Of a stretch of 39,620 nucleotides of DNA, positions 8,424-16,893 are shown piece after piece. The notes under the pieces were generated by a model. The model did no database searches and was not told where the DNA came from. It saw nothing but the letters and a program-made list of their open reading frames with translations. Each line of letters opens with the position of its first letter. Positions within the stretch are counted from its first letter, which is position 1. The translations under genes were made by a program, and so were the position numbers. This stretch comes from Acidobacteriota bacterium. Lineage in GTDB: Bacteria; Acidobacteriota; Terriglobia; Bryobacterales; Bryobacteraceae. Location: NCBI GenBank assembly GCA_016870915.1, contig VFZY01000036.1, positions 1 to 39,620 of the forward strand, given 5' to 3'.

Positions 8424-8459
8424 CTGACGAAAGCTTGCCTGGTGGCAGACTTTCGTCAG
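8424..8459. repeat. Strong two-part hairpin between the enolase-superfamily gene and flgB
   Basis: CTGACGAAAG (8424-8433) pairs perfectly with CTTTCGTCAG (8450-8459). After a two-base internal mismatch or wobble, TGCC pairs with GGCA around a TGGT loop, so nearly all 36 bases are in one stem. It starts 36 bases after the stop of the upstream minus-strand gene and ends about 87 bases before flgB. There is no T-tract on either side. Best guesses are a transcript 3'-end stem for the upstream gene or a protein-binding or attenuator element ahead of the flagellar operon. Confidence 0.6.
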
Positions 8460-8494
8460 TCGCCGCGGTGCGATGCTTCAACGGGAAAATCTTG

Positions 8495-9751
8495 CTAGGA
8501 GAACTTCACCAGCGTCTGCCGCTCCACCTTGGATGCGTCGATTTCGATGCCAAATCCGGGCAGGGCGGGCAGCGTGATCTTGCCCGCCACCGGATGCGGG
8601 ACGTTCTTATCGAAGTGATAGTAGGAGCGCATCTTCAGGATGAGGTACTCCACCAGCGGGCACGTCATGGGCGACTGGCTGGCCACCACATGCAGAGCCG
8701 CATGCAGGTTGTGCCCGTGCGGGATCACCTGGGCGTCATAGGCGCTGGCAATGGAACAGATCTTCACCAGTTCGCTCACGCCGCCGCACCATTCCGGATC
8801 CGCCTGGACCACTGTGATGGCGCCGGCCCGCAGATAATCCAATACCTCCCAGCGGCCATAGAAGTGTTCGCCCGAAGCCACCGGCACGGACGTGCCCCGC
8901 CGCAACTCGGTAAAGCTCTGGATCTTGTCGGCGGCGAATGCCTCTTCTATCCAGCGCGGACGGTAGGCTTCCACCTGCTTGGCCCACGCCAGGGCGTACA
9001 TCAGATCCCAGCCCATGAAGGCGTCAAACATCAGATCCACTTCATCACCAACGCTTTCGCGGAGGTGGCGCACCATTGCCACGTTCTTCTTCAGTCCGGC
9101 TGCACCATCGCCCGGGCCCCATCCCATAAACCATTTCTGATGCTGAAAGCCCGCGTCCGCCAACTGCTTCGAGCGTGACCGCACCTTGTCGGGTTCAAGG
9201 GAATAACCCAGACAACTGCCATAGACCGTCACCGGATTGCGCGTGGGCCCGCCCAGAAGTTGATAGACCGGAGCATTGAAGACCCGGCCGCGCAAATCCC
9301 ACAGGCAGTTGTCGATCGCGCTGATGGCCATCATGTAGTGGCCGCGGCGGGAGTGCCGGTTGGAACGATGCAACTGGTCCCAGACCCGCTCAATGGCCAG
9401 TGCGTCCCGGCCCATGAGAAGTGAGCGCAGTTGCTGATCGACGACAATGGCCGCTTCCTTATCGATGGGTCCGTAGATGCCCTCGGCGCCGCCGTCGGTA
9501 CGGATCTTGAGGTACAGCGCGGAGACCGGCGCGTTCACCTTGCGGGGCGTGCCGTCGCGATACTCCTTGGGGCGAGCGTCGTCATAGACATGGGCCGGAT
9601 TCGCCTGATGCTGCCGGTCGATGCCTGCCTCAGTTTCGTAATGGCCCTCATAACGCCAGAATTCGATGGCGGCGATCCGCTGTGGCGGGACCGACCAGGC
9701 AAGGGGCGCGGCGCCGAGCAGCGGCAAAACCTGGCGTCGGGACGTTTTCAT
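8495..9751 (-). CDS. Exported mandelate racemase/muconate lactonizing-type enolase-superfamily protein
   Basis: 418 residues from the chosen ATG at 9751, which has CAGGAG about 9 bases upstream; a longer frame to 9790 lacks a good site. The N-terminus (MKTSRRQVLPLLGAAPLAWS) is a signal peptide, probably Tat because of the RR. The rest follows the enolase superfamily: a capping domain, then the barrel with metal-ligand positions in DAFMGWD, WIEEAF and ASGEHFYG, and a late PHGHNLHAALH containing the His expected in mandelate-racemase-type acid/base chemistry. Family members abstract the alpha-proton of carboxylates, often sugar acids, and dehydrate or racemise them. The substrate is unknown. 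A good sigma-54 promoter match lies 55-70 bases upstream, suggesting it is induced on demand. Confidence 0.85.
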   Translation of the reverse strand: MKTSRRQVLPLLGAAPLAWSVPPQRIAAIEFWRYEGHYETEAGIDRQHQANPAHVYDDARPKEYRDGTPRKVNAPVSALYLKIRTDGGAEGIYGPIDKEAAIVVDQQLRSLLMGRDALAIERVWDQLHRSNRHSRRGHYMMAISAIDNCLWDLRGRVFNAPVYQLLGGPTRNPVTVYGSCLGYSLEPDKVRSRSKQLADAGFQHQKWFMGWGPGDGAAGLKKNVAMVRHLRESVGDEVDLMFDAFMGWDLMYALAWAKQVEAYRPRWIEEAFAADKIQSFTELRRGTSVPVASGEHFYGRWEVLDYLRAGAITVVQADPEWCGGVSELVKICSIASAYDAQVIPHGHNLHAALHVVASQSPMTCPLVEYLILKMRSYYHFDKNVPHPVAGKITLPALPGFGIEIDASKVERQTLVKFS

Positions 9752-9805
9752 TCGTAAACACTCCTGCGAATTGCTAAAGGGCAGGACCAATCATATCCGG
9801 TTCTT

Positions 9806-9821
9806 GGCAAGAAGGGTGCCC
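9806..9821 (-). promoter_or_regulatory. Candidate sigma-54 (RpoN) promoter for the enolase-superfamily gene
   Basis: On the minus strand the sequence is GGGCACCCTTCTTGCC. It matches the -24/-12 consensus TGGCACG-N4-TTGCW at GGCAC and TTGC with the exact four-base spacing and the invariant GG-N10-GC geometry. Initiation about 12 bases further on would give a leader of roughly 45 bases to the ATG at 9751. A 7-bp inverted repeat 42-83 bases upstream could be the activator site. Confidence 0.55.
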
Positions 9822-9862
9822 TCTTGTATTCCAGTCCCGCGCAGGTGATTGACAGTTCATCC

Positions 9863-9889
9863 GGGTCCGTATCTCCGGAATTCGGACCC
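9863..9889. repeat. Inverted repeat, candidate upstream activator site
   Basis: GGGTCCG (9863-9869) and CGGACCC (9883-9889) form a perfect 7-bp inverted repeat with 13 bases between, which themselves contain the palindrome TCCGGA. Placed about 70-95 bases upstream of the inferred sigma-54 start, it lies where enhancer-binding proteins usually bind. It also sits about 50 bases upstream of the plus-strand promoter for the RRM gene, so either gene could be the target. Confidence 0.4.
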
Positions 9890-9939
9890 TGGATGCCGCC
9901 TAATCGGACCTCAGAAACAACCGGCTCGGAAATTGCCAG

Positions 9940-9968
9940 TTGACGTGGGCCTCGCATTTCGGTAAAGA
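9940..9968 (+). promoter_or_regulatory. Candidate sigma-70-type promoter for the RRM protein gene
   Basis: TTGACG (9940-9945) and TAAAGA (9963-9968) are separated by exactly 17 bases. The -35 matches five of six consensus positions; the -10 is only moderate. Initiation near 9975 would give a transcript leader of about 165 bases before the TTG start at 10141, and that leader contains the series of hairpins described separately. Confidence 0.45.
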
Positions 9969-9988
9969 TAAGCACTACGGTTGAGAAA

Positions 9989-10128
9989 ACCGGAGGTTCG
10001 CCTTCGGTCGAAGTAGGATTGCTCCTCTGCCCGGCAATCCTCGCCTTTCAGTTCCCTTCTGCCAGGCTCTCGTTGATTGGTTCGGTGTTAAGCAGGGCAG
10101 GCAGAAGGAAGGGGTCCCCCGGCCCCTT
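9989..10128 (+). promoter_or_regulatory. Structured 5' leader of the RRM RNA-binding protein gene
   Basis: This is most of the 389-base gene-free interval 9752-10140. Four stems can be drawn. (1) ACCGGAGG 9989-9996 pairs with CCTTCGGT 10001-10008 around a TTCG tetraloop (one G-T pair). (2) AGGATTGC 10015-10022 pairs with GCAATCCT 10034-10041. (3) CCTTCTGCC 10055-10063 pairs with GGCAGAAGG 10100-10108, a perfect 9-bp long-range stem. (4) AAGGGG 10109-10114 pairs with CCCCTT 10123-10128, immediately before the GGAGAG ribosome site. Stems 3 and 4 abut, so they could compete or stack. Stem 1 read on the minus strand ends in TTTTCT and might also act as a weak terminator there. No match to a named riboswitch was recognised. 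Confidence 0.5.
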
Positions 10129-10140
10129 GGAGAGTGCAAC

Positions 10141-10443
10141 TTGAAGAGGCTTTTCGTAGGCAACCTGTCCTATCGTGCGAACGAACAGGACATTTTCGAT
10201 TTCTTTACGCGCCAGGGTTATGCCGCTGACAATGTCAGTGTCATCCGCGACCGCCAGACTGGCGAATCGCGGGGCTTCGCGTTCGTCGAGATCAACGACG
10301 ACGATACGGCGGACCGGGCCGTGGGAGGCTGCAACGGGCAGGAGTTGATGGGCCGCAAGCTCGTCATCAACGAAGCGCGTCCGATGCAGGCGGGTGACCG
10401 TCCGCCCCGCCGCGATGGCGGCGAGCGCCGTCACCGCTACTAA
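10141..10443 (+). CDS. RRM-type RNA-binding protein
   Basis: A 100-residue single RNA-recognition-motif protein of the bacterial and cyanobacterial Rbp type. RNP-2 is LFVGNL at residues 4-9 and RNP-1 is RGFAFVEI at 44-51, followed by a short Arg/Gly-rich tail (DRPPRRDGGERRHRY). Such proteins bind RNA non-specifically or at A/U-rich sites and in cyanobacteria are often cold-inducible. The start is TTG, supported by GGAGAG seven bases upstream and by the fact that the RRM begins at residue 3. A stable hairpin directly touches the ribosome site, suggesting translational control. The stop codon lies inside a 14-bp palindrome shared with the start region of the next gene. Confidence 0.93.
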   Translation: MKRLFVGNLSYRANEQDIFDFFTRQGYAADNVSVIRDRQTGESRGFAFVEINDDDTADRAVGGCNGQELMGRKLVINEARPMQAGDRPPRRDGGERRHRY

Positions 10444-10453
10444 AACGTTTTAG
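10440..10453. repeat. 14-bp A/T-centred palindrome spanning the RRM stop codon
   Basis: CTAAAACGTTTTAG is a perfect palindrome containing the TAA stop of the RRM gene and ending four bases before the candidate TTG start of the OPT transporter. It is conspicuously AT-rich in a GC-rich setting. It could be an operator for the transporter; it is too short and loop-poor to be a classical terminator. Confidence 0.4.
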
Positions 10454-10456
10454 CAA

Positions 10457-12463
10457 TTGAAGAACGTGCGGCCTTCCGGTTCGATTCCCTCCGCGGAACT
10501 GACCTGGAAGGCCGTTTTGCTTGGACTGCTCCTGGCCTTTGTCTTCGGCGCCGCCAACGCTTATCTGGGCATGCGCGCCGGTCAGACCGTGGCTGCCACC
10601 ATCCCCGCCGCCGTCATCGCGATGGCCGTGTTCCGACTGCCGCGCTTCCGCGGAACCCTGCTGGAACAGAACATCACCCGTACCGCGGCCAGCGTCGGAG
10701 AAGCCCTGGTGGCCGGCGCCATCTTCACCATCCCTGCTTTTGTACTCATCGAAACCGGGCAGGGCAGCCTCTGGCGCGATCTGCGTTCCCACTACTGGGA
10801 AGCCAGTTTCATTCTTCTGGCCGGCGGCCTGCTGGGCGTATTCTTCATCGTCATCCTGCGGCGCCCGCTGTGCGTCGACATGAATCTGCCGTGGCCGGAA
10901 AGCGTGGCCAGTGTCCAGATTGTTCGCGCCGGGCAGGATTCAGGCGACGCGCCCCGGCTGGTCTTCGGCTCTATGGCCGTGGGCGCGCTGGTTCAATTTC
11001 TGAAAAGCGATAAAGGCTTTCAGGTTTTCCGCGAACTCACGGAAGGCTTCATTCTTTTTCCTCGTTCCCTGATCACGCATTTCGATCTCTCCCGCAAGCC
11101 CATCGGCAGCGTGGCGCACGCGGGAGGCCTGCCCTGGGCCACCCCGAACCTGTCCCCGGCGCTAATCGGCATCGGTTACATCATCGGGCCGCGCTATGCC
11201 TCCATCAACGCCGCTGGTGGCATTCTGGCCTGGTGGATCCTCATTCCGCTGCTGCTCTTCTTCGATCCCGATCTGGCCAACCGGCTGGGCAGCAATGACC
11301 ATGCCTTGGCCGCGAACACGCTCTGGCTGAACGTGGTGCGGCCGGTGGCCGTGGGGGCCATGCTGGTGGCGGCCGCACATACGCTGTTTTCGATGCGCGA
11401 ATCACTCACGGCGTCCCTCCGCGGCGCCTGGCGGGCTTCGCTGGCCGCGCAGCGCGGAACTGGGGCCGATACGTCCGAGGCCGATATCCCGATTCCCTGG
11501 CTGGTTGGCGGGTGCCTGGTGTTGATCCTGGGCATGACGGCTCTCTATCATCTGTTCACCGGCAGCTTCCTCATCGCGGTGTTGTGCGCGGTGCTGATGA
11601 CCATCGCCGGATTCCTGCTGTGCGCCGTGGGCGGCTATCTGGTGGGCCTCGTAGGTAGTTCCAACCAGCCGCTTTCCGGGCTGACGCTCACCGCGCTGCT
11701 GCTCACCGCCCTGCTCATGGTGGGCGTGGGCGCGGGAGGCGTGGCCGGGTTGACCGCCGTGCTGGGCGTGGCCTCCGTGGTCTGCTGTGCCGCCTCCGTC
11801 TCGGGATCGCTGGTGCAGGACCTCAAGGCCGGCCACCTGCTTGGCGGCACACCGTGGAAGATGCAACTCGTCGAAATCATCGCCGTCGTGATGCTGGCCT
11901 TCTTCCTCACGGGGCCCATCATCGTGCTGCATGAGGCGAACCTGGCCACCGGCGGCATTGGCGGCCGCGCCCTGCCCGCCCCGCAAGCCGGTCTGATGGC
12001 GCAACTCACCCAGGGGATCGTGGGTGGCCAGATGGCGTGGGGTCTGCTGGCCGTGGGCGTGGCGCTGGGCGGTGTGCTGCTTCTGGTTGGGGCCCGCGCT
12101 CCGATGCTGATCGCGGTGGGGATGTATCTGCCGTTCGATACCAGCCTAGCCATTCTCGCGGGCGGCGTCCTCAAGTGGCTGTGCGACCGTCTGGCGGCCC
12201 AACCCGTTGAGGCCGAAGAACGCGGCACGCTGATCGCCTCCGGGCTCATTGCGGGAGAGGCCATCATGGGGATCGTCCTCGCAGTCACCTTCCTGGCCGG
12301 CGTGCCGTCGTTCACCGAACTCCTCACGGGCGCAAGCCCGCTTGCGTTCTGCGAACAATATGGCGGTCTAGCCGCGCTGGCAGGGTTTGCCGTGCTGGCG
12401 TGGCTGCTGGTGCGTGTGCCGTCGCGTTACCGGAGCGCCGCCACGCGAACCACGGAATCGTGA
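10457..12463 (+). CDS. OPT-family oligopeptide/metal-chelate transporter
   Basis: A 668-residue polytopic inner-membrane protein with about 14-16 hydrophobic segments. The first helix region carries the OPT signature (LLGLLLAFVFGAANAYLGMRAGQTVAATIPAAVI, written here in part), followed by LPRFRGTLLEQNITRTAASVGEALVAGAIFT. Bacterial OPT members import oligopeptides or siderophore/metal chelates by proton symport. The first residues are uncertain: TTG at 10457 has no clear ribosome site, and GTG at 10466 is an alternative. The 3' end overlaps the convergent CocE-type hydrolase gene by 37 bases. A peptide transporter beside an exported S15-type hydrolase is suggestive, but the two genes are on opposite strands. 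Confidence 0.88.
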   Translation: MKNVRPSGSIPSAELTWKAVLLGLLLAFVFGAANAYLGMRAGQTVAATIPAAVIAMAVFRLPRFRGTLLEQNITRTAASVGEALVAGAIFTIPAFVLIETGQGSLWRDLRSHYWEASFILLAGGLLGVFFIVILRRPLCVDMNLPWPESVASVQIVRAGQDSGDAPRLVFGSMAVGALVQFLKSDKGFQVFRELTEGFILFPRSLITHFDLSRKPIGSVAHAGGLPWATPNLSPALIGIGYIIGPRYASINAAGGILAWWILIPLLLFFDPDLANRLGSNDHALAANTLWLNVVRPVAVGAMLVAAAHTLFSMRESLTASLRGAWRASLAAQRGTGADTSEADIPIPWLVGGCLVLILGMTALYHLFTGSFLIAVLCAVLMTIAGFLLCAVGGYLVGLVGSSNQPLSGLTLTALLLTALLMVGVGAGGVAGLTAVLGVASVVCCAASVSGSLVQDLKAGHLLGGTPWKMQLVEIIAVVMLAFFLTGPIIVLHEANLATGGIGGRALPAPQAGLMAQLTQGIVGGQMAWGLLAVGVALGGVLLLVGARAPMLIAVGMYLPFDTSLAILAGGVLKWLCDRLAAQPVEAEERGTLIASGLIAGEAIMGIVLAVTFLAGVPSFTELLTGASPLAFCEQYGGLAALAGFAVLAWLLVRVPSRYRSAATRTTES

Positions 12464-14241
12464 TACACGCGCTGTGTGGCGCGTTTGAAGTCCTCTTTCC
12501 GCGCGTTGTAGATGTCGGTGAAGGTCTGCGGATTCCGGTCCACCAGGGGAAACCATGAGCTCTGCACATGCACCATCACCCGGTGCCCGGTCCGGAAGGT
12601 GTGCAGAATGTCCGGCATCCGGAAGGCGATCCGCGACCGCTCGCCTGCCTTGAACGGCTCCGGCTTGTCGAACCCGTTGCGGAACTTGCCGCGGAACGGC
12701 TCGCCGCGCACCAGTTGCTGATAGCCCCCCATTCGGACCTGCGCCGGGTTGGGCACAGGGTCCGGATAGTCGTTCGGATAGACATCGATCAGCTTCACGA
12801 CGAAGTCGCTGTCGGTGCCCGTGGTGGAAACGTTCAGCTCCACTTCAATGGGTCCGGCGAGTGTCAGATCATTTTCAAGCACTTCAGTTTCAAACACAAG
12901 CACGTCCGTGCGTTGGGATGCGAAGCGCTGGTCATCCAGCATGTGTTCCCGCGTCATCGTGTTCGAGATGCCCGGGGCAAAGGGCACGGGGCGTGCCGGG
13001 TCGCTGATGTATTCCGTGAAGCCAGTGCCAGCCGAGCCGCCCAAAACGTTGCGTTCGCCCAGATAGAATGATCGCTGAGTGGCCGCGCGCGGCGGCCATT
13101 CGGCATATCGCCGCCAGACATTGGTGCCGGTCTCGAACACGTAGGCTTCCGGAAGGTCGCCGCCCGGCTTGTCCTTGAGCCACCGCCCGAAGAATGGAAA
13201 CTCGATCTTTTCCCGGTAGAACTCCGAGGTCTTGGCGTTGAACGAAACGTGACCCAGGGAGGACCCGTCGCTCGACGCCCAGCCGCCGTGATACCACGGC
13301 CCCATCACCAGACCGTTCCAGGTGCCCGGCGAGGAACGTTCCACCGCCCGGTAGGTTTCCAGGGTGCCGTAGAGATCCTCGGCGTCGAACCAGCCGCCTA
13401 CGTTCAGCACCGCCGGGCGGATGGCCTTCAGGTACTGCGTCACGTTCCGGTCTTTCCAGAACGTGTCGTAGATCCCGTGCGTCATCAACTCTTTCCAGAA
13501 CGGCACCTCATGTTTCAGCAGCTTCTCCTGAATGTCGTTGAGAGTGCCGGTGCGCAGAAAGAGATCGTAGCCGTCTGGGGTGGAATACTCATAGTTCCGG
13601 CGCAGTTCGTTGGGTCTGGCATCGGCGCCCGCGCGGCTGTTGGACCAGAACCACCGGAAGGCGTGGGCCAGGTAGAAGGCGCCATTGTGGTGGAAGTCGT
13701 CGCCAATGAACCAGTCGCCCACTGGGGCCTGCGGGGAAACCGCGCGAATGGCGGGGTGCGCGTCGATCATCGTGGTTGACGTGTAGAAGCCTGGATAGGA
13801 GATTCCCCACACGCCCACCCGGCCGTTGTTGCCCGGGATGTTCCTTACCAGCCAGTCCACCGAATCCCAGGCATCGGTGGTCTCATCCACGCCGCCTGTC
13901 TTTGAGCGCGGCCTGATCTGCTCGAAGGTGCCCTCCGATTTGTAGCGGCCTCGCACGTCCTGATAGACGAAGATGTACCCGGCCTTCTCGAAATGATCGG
14001 ATGGTCCCAGAGCGGCGCGGTACTGGTCGGCGCCATAGGGCTGCACACTGTACGGTGTGCGCGTGAACATCATGGGATAGGTTTGCGAACTGTCCTTCGG
14101 AACGTAGACCGCCGTGAACAGGCGCACTCCGTCGCGCATCGCGATCCGGTATTCGTACTTCGTGTACCTCGCTTTAACAGCCGCCACGTCGGCCTGCAGG
14201 GCGAAGGCCAAGGCAAAGGGTACAAGCAGAAGGGCTCTCAT
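12427..14241 (-). CDS. Exported CocE/NonD-family (X-Pro dipeptidyl-peptidase S15) hydrolase
   Basis: 604 residues from the ATG at 14241, chosen because it gives a clean signal peptide (MRALLLVPFALAFALQADVA); the frame is open nine codons further. The alpha/beta-hydrolase core has DGVRLFTAVYVPKD, the oxyanion-side RTPYSVQPYG, QDVRGRYKSEG, and the nucleophile elbow GISYPG at residues 146-151 (Ser148). The C-terminal jelly-roll domain of the family is present (GPIEVELNVSTTGTDSDFVVKLIDVYPN and HRVMVHVQSSWFPLVDRNP, abbreviated). S15/CocE enzymes cleave Xaa-Pro dipeptides, cocaine-like esters or beta-lactam acyl groups; the substrate cannot be told from sequence. It lies tail to tail with the OPT transporter gene, overlapping by 37 bases. 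Confidence 0.9.
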   Translation of the reverse strand: MRALLLVPFALAFALQADVAAVKARYTKYEYRIAMRDGVRLFTAVYVPKDSSQTYPMMFTRTPYSVQPYGADQYRAALGPSDHFEKAGYIFVYQDVRGRYKSEGTFEQIRPRSKTGGVDETTDAWDSVDWLVRNIPGNNGRVGVWGISYPGFYTSTTMIDAHPAIRAVSPQAPVGDWFIGDDFHHNGAFYLAHAFRWFWSNSRAGADARPNELRRNYEYSTPDGYDLFLRTGTLNDIQEKLLKHEVPFWKELMTHGIYDTFWKDRNVTQYLKAIRPAVLNVGGWFDAEDLYGTLETYRAVERSSPGTWNGLVMGPWYHGGWASSDGSSLGHVSFNAKTSEFYREKIEFPFFGRWLKDKPGGDLPEAYVFETGTNVWRRYAEWPPRAATQRSFYLGERNVLGGSAGTGFTEYISDPARPVPFAPGISNTMTREHMLDDQRFASQRTDVLVFETEVLENDLTLAGPIEVELNVSTTGTDSDFVVKLIDVYPNDYPDPVPNPAQVRMGGYQQLVRGEPFRGKFRNGFDKPEPFKAGERSRIAFRMPDILHTFRTGHRVMVHVQSSWFPLVDRNPQTFTDIYNARKEDFKRATQRVYHDSVVRVAALR

Positions 14242-14308
14242 GGGAAAGCCAAGCGTACCAAATGCCACTGCCTTGGCGGCGGGATAACCCGAAGGAAAGG
14301 CCGTGCGC

Positions 14309-14992
14309 TCAAACTCCCCGGCGGTCGCCCCACAGCATCACATGGAGCCTCGGCGAAAACCGGTAGCCTCGGCTCTTGCACGCCTCGGCCAACCACACGG
14401 AGCGTTCCTCCAGCACTGCGGGTTCGCGTCCTTCCGGCATCAGGACCACGCACCCGGCCGGCGCGCCCACTTCGCTGCGCATCGCTTCCACTTCGTCCAG
14501 ATCGTTCTCTTCACACACCACGAACTTCAGTTGATAGCCGCACAGCGACATCAACCTCCGCACCACATCCGGCTGCCAGCGCAGTTTTTCGTGGCGCTCT
14601 GCCCAACGGCCTCCATCGCGCCGCCAGGGTGTCGAGTTGGCAAGCTTGGGACTGATGCTCATCAGATCGCACTCCACCGGCTGAAACACCGTGCCTGCGG
14701 TCTCGATGGTCAGGTGGCGCCCGCTCTCGCGCAGGGCTCGCGACAACTCCACCACATCCGGCATCATCATGGGCTCACCGCCCGTCAGCACCACGTGGCG
14801 TGATGCGTGACTGTGCGCCGCCCGGGCAATTTCAGCCACCGTCATCGCCCCGCCCTCCGGTTCCCACGACGTGTACGGCGTATCGCACCAGTGGCACCGC
14901 AGGTTGCAGCCGCTCGACCGTACAAACACCGAGGGCACCCCAAGCAGGATTCCTTCCCCCTGTACGGAATGGAAAATCTCGGCGATTCTCAT
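14309..14992 (-). CDS. queE: 7-carboxy-7-deazaguanine synthase QueE
   Basis: 227 residues when started at the ATG at 14992, which overlaps the queC stop by four bases (ATGA) and begins [14 protein letters not shown] as the family does. A longer open frame to 15073 is inside queC and is not used. QueE is a radical SAM enzyme converting 6-carboxytetrahydropterin to 7-carboxy-7-deazaguanine on the path to preQ0 and queuosine. The 4Fe-4S ligands are C29, C33 and C36 (CNLRCHWCD, a CX3CX2C cluster). TGGEPMM is the conserved GGEP motif. [21 protein letters not shown] precedes the C-terminal [12 protein letters not shown] motif. Confidence 0.95.
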   Translation of the reverse strand: MRIAEIFHSVQGEGILLGVPSVFVRSSGCNLRCHWCDTPYTSWEPEGGAMTVAEIARAAHSHASRHVVLTGGEPMMMPDVVELSRALRESGRHLTIETAGTVFQPVECDLMSISPKLANSTPWRRDGGRWAERHEKLRWQPDVVRRLMSLCGYQLKFVVCEENDLDEVEAMRSEVGAPAGCVVLMPEGREPAVLEERSVWLAEACKSRGYRFSPRLHVMLWGDRRGV

Positions 14993-15678
14993 ACGCGGTA
15001 GGGCAGGGGATCGGCGATTCCCGCTTCGGCGAAACCGGCCCGGCGCAACAGGCAGGAGTCGCACGCGCCGCACGAACGGCCCTGCGCGTCCGGATCGTAG
15101 CAGCTATGAGTCAGCGAAAAGTCGAGCCCCAATTCCGCGCCCAGCCGCACGATGCCCGCTTTGGTCAAAGCGATCAATGGTGTATGAATGCGAATCGCCG
15201 GCCCCTCTTCCGTGGCCGCCCGGGTGGCCAGGCGCGCCATCTTTTCGAAGGCCTCGATGAACTCGGGCCGGCAGTCGGGATAGCCGGAATAGTCGATGGC
15301 GTTGACGCCAATGAAGATCCCGCTGGCCCCCAGTGTCTCCGCCCACGCCAACGCCAGCGAGAGAAACACCGTGTTTCGCGCTGGCACGTATGTCACGGGA
15401 ACGCCTTGAGCCATGGACGCCGTATCCCGGCCCTTGGGCACATCGATGTCTGCCGTCAGGGCGCTGCCCCCGAACAATCGCAGATTCACCGGTACCGTGA
15501 TGTGATCCCGTGCCCCAAGGCGCTGAGCCACCCGCCGCGCGGCTTGCAGCTCCACCGCGTGCCGCTGGCCATAGTCGAAAGACAGGGCATAGGCCTCAAA
15601 GCCGTCGTGCACCGCCTTGGCCAGACAAACCGCTGAATCGAGCCCGCCACTGAGCAGGCAAACCGCTCTATCCCCCAT
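14989..15678 (-). CDS. queC: 7-cyano-7-deazaguanine (preQ0) synthase QueC
   Basis: A 229-residue ATP-dependent enzyme converting 7-carboxy-7-deazaguanine and ammonia to preQ0. The PP-loop ATPase motif SGGLDS is at residues 10-15, with [11 protein letters not shown] after it. The zinc site is the C-terminal Cys cluster ([20 protein letters not shown]). It overlaps the upstream MFS gene by 11 bases and queE by 4, so the three are one transcription unit. QueD and QueF genes are not in the window; preQ0 could feed tRNA queuosine, DNA modification or a secondary product. Confidence 0.95.
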   Translation of the reverse strand: MGDRAVCLLSGGLDSAVCLAKAVHDGFEAYALSFDYGQRHAVELQAARRVAQRLGARDHITVPVNLRLFGGSALTADIDVPKGRDTASMAQGVPVTYVPARNTVFLSLALAWAETLGASGIFIGVNAIDYSGYPDCRPEFIEAFEKMARLATRAATEEGPAIRIHTPLIALTKAGIVRLGAELGLDFSLTHSCYDPDAQGRSCGACDSCLLRRAGFAEAGIADPLPYRV

Positions 15679-16873
15679 GGCGAATGTCCGGCAGCCACAG
15701 CGTCAGCAGCCAGCCGGCCAATGGGAACACCAGCAGGCTGGCCAACGCCGTGTGGAGCGATGTCTGATCGGCCACCCATGCCACCAGCGGCAGAAACAGA
15801 ATGCCAGCCGTCCCCCACGCAAAGCCCATCATCAGCGACGAGACGGTGCCTGCCTGCGATGGCACCAGATCCTGGCCCATCACCACGTTCACGGGAATGG
15901 TGAACAGCAGGGCCGCCCCGCCCAGCATCAGGCCCGGAATCGCGGCCCAATCCGGCCCCAGGAAAAACACAGCCAGCAGCGGTATGCAGGCAAGCATGGA
16001 GAACTGAATCACACGCCGGCCGCCGAAGCGGTCCGACGCATGACCGCCAACGAAACCGCCCAGCGCGCCGGCGGCCAGATAGAGCGATAGCGCGAAGTTC
16101 GCCTGGGGAATGCCGAATCCTCGTTCCTTGCTCAGGTAAAGCGGCAGAAACTGTGCGAAAGTGATCTGCAAAATGGACCGGATGAACACAAGAAGGAACA
16201 GAATGGTGAGCGGCCGCGCTACGGCCCGCAGCGGCTCCCAGTCGAATCGCGTTCGCGTGTGCGTCGTGCGCGGAGCCTCGGGCAGCATCCACAACAGCAG
16301 CACCGTGATTGCAATGCCGGGCAGCGCCGCCGTGTAACTCAGATCCAAGCCGAACTGTGTGATTACGCCGGTGAAAAACGTGGGGCCCAGCGCAAAACCC
16401 AGCGTGCCGGAACTGATGAACACGGCCATCCAACGGCCTTTGTTCGTTTCAATCGCCGCCGTGGCCCGGGCGGTTGCCTGCGGGTGGAACGCGGCGACAC
16501 CCACGCCGCCCAGAAACACCAGCGCCACAAGCCAGCCAAATCCTGTCGCCGACCCCAGGGAAGCGATGAAGATGCCCGCTACCGCCGGCGAAAGCGCCGA
16601 AAGCAGACGCGTGTGAAAGCGATCGGAGATATAGCCGTAAGCCGGCTGCATGAGCGAAGAGGAAAACACCAGCGTCGACGCCAGGATACCCGCTTGAGTC
16701 AGCGTCAGGTTGAGCTTCTGGGCCAGGAACGGCTGGAAGGCGCCGAGCGCGCTGGAGTAGAGGTCGATGAAGAAGTGGCCCAGCGAAAACAGGATCAGTG
16801 CCGTGAACCCGGCCTTGGCGCGCGCGGCCTGTCCTTCAATAGGAGGAGCGGCGGCAGTAGGGGACATACTCAT
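15668..16873 (-). CDS. MFS transporter, fosmidomycin-resistance (Fsr)-like, in operon with queC-queE
   Basis: 401 residues with about 12 membrane segments. The N-terminus after a short hydrophilic leader ([29 protein letters not shown]) is the Fsr-like signature: HFxxDxYss between helix 1 and 2. The loop 2-3 motif is [16 protein letters not shown]. Fsr-type transporters are drug/proton antiporters. The gene heads an overlapping operon with queC and queE, so it may handle a 7-deazapurine; that is inference from position only. A perfect TATAAT on the minus strand lies about 20 bases upstream, leaving a very short leader with no room for a preQ1 riboswitch. An in-frame Met at residue 3 is a possible alternative start. 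Confidence 0.88.
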   Translation of the reverse strand: MSMSPTAAAPPIEGQAARAKAGFTALILFSLGHFFIDLYSSALGAFQPFLAQKLNLTLTQAGILASTLVFSSSLMQPAYGYISDRFHTRLLSALSPAVAGIFIASLGSATGFGWLVALVFLGGVGVAAFHPQATARATAAIETNKGRWMAVFISSGTLGFALGPTFFTGVITQFGLDLSYTAALPGIAITVLLLWMLPEAPRTTHTRTRFDWEPLRAVARPLTILFLLVFIRSILQITFAQFLPLYLSKERGFGIPQANFALSLYLAAGALGGFVGGHASDRFGGRRVIQFSMLACIPLLAVFFLGPDWAAIPGLMLGGAALLFTIPVNVVMGQDLVPSQAGTVSSLMMGFAWGTAGILFLPLVAWVADQTSLHTALASLLVFPLAGWLLTLWLPDIRHGG

Positions 16874-16893
16874 GAATCAGGAGGGAAACTTTC

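Noticed and set aside
9748-9975. Small minus-strand ORF (75 codons) in the regulatory interval
   Set aside because: It overlaps the sigma-54 promoter match and palindrome and has no recognisable protein features.
10048-10434. Minus-strand 128-codon open frame antisense to the RRM gene
   Set aside because: The RRM frame has both RNP motifs and a ribosome site; the antisense product has none.
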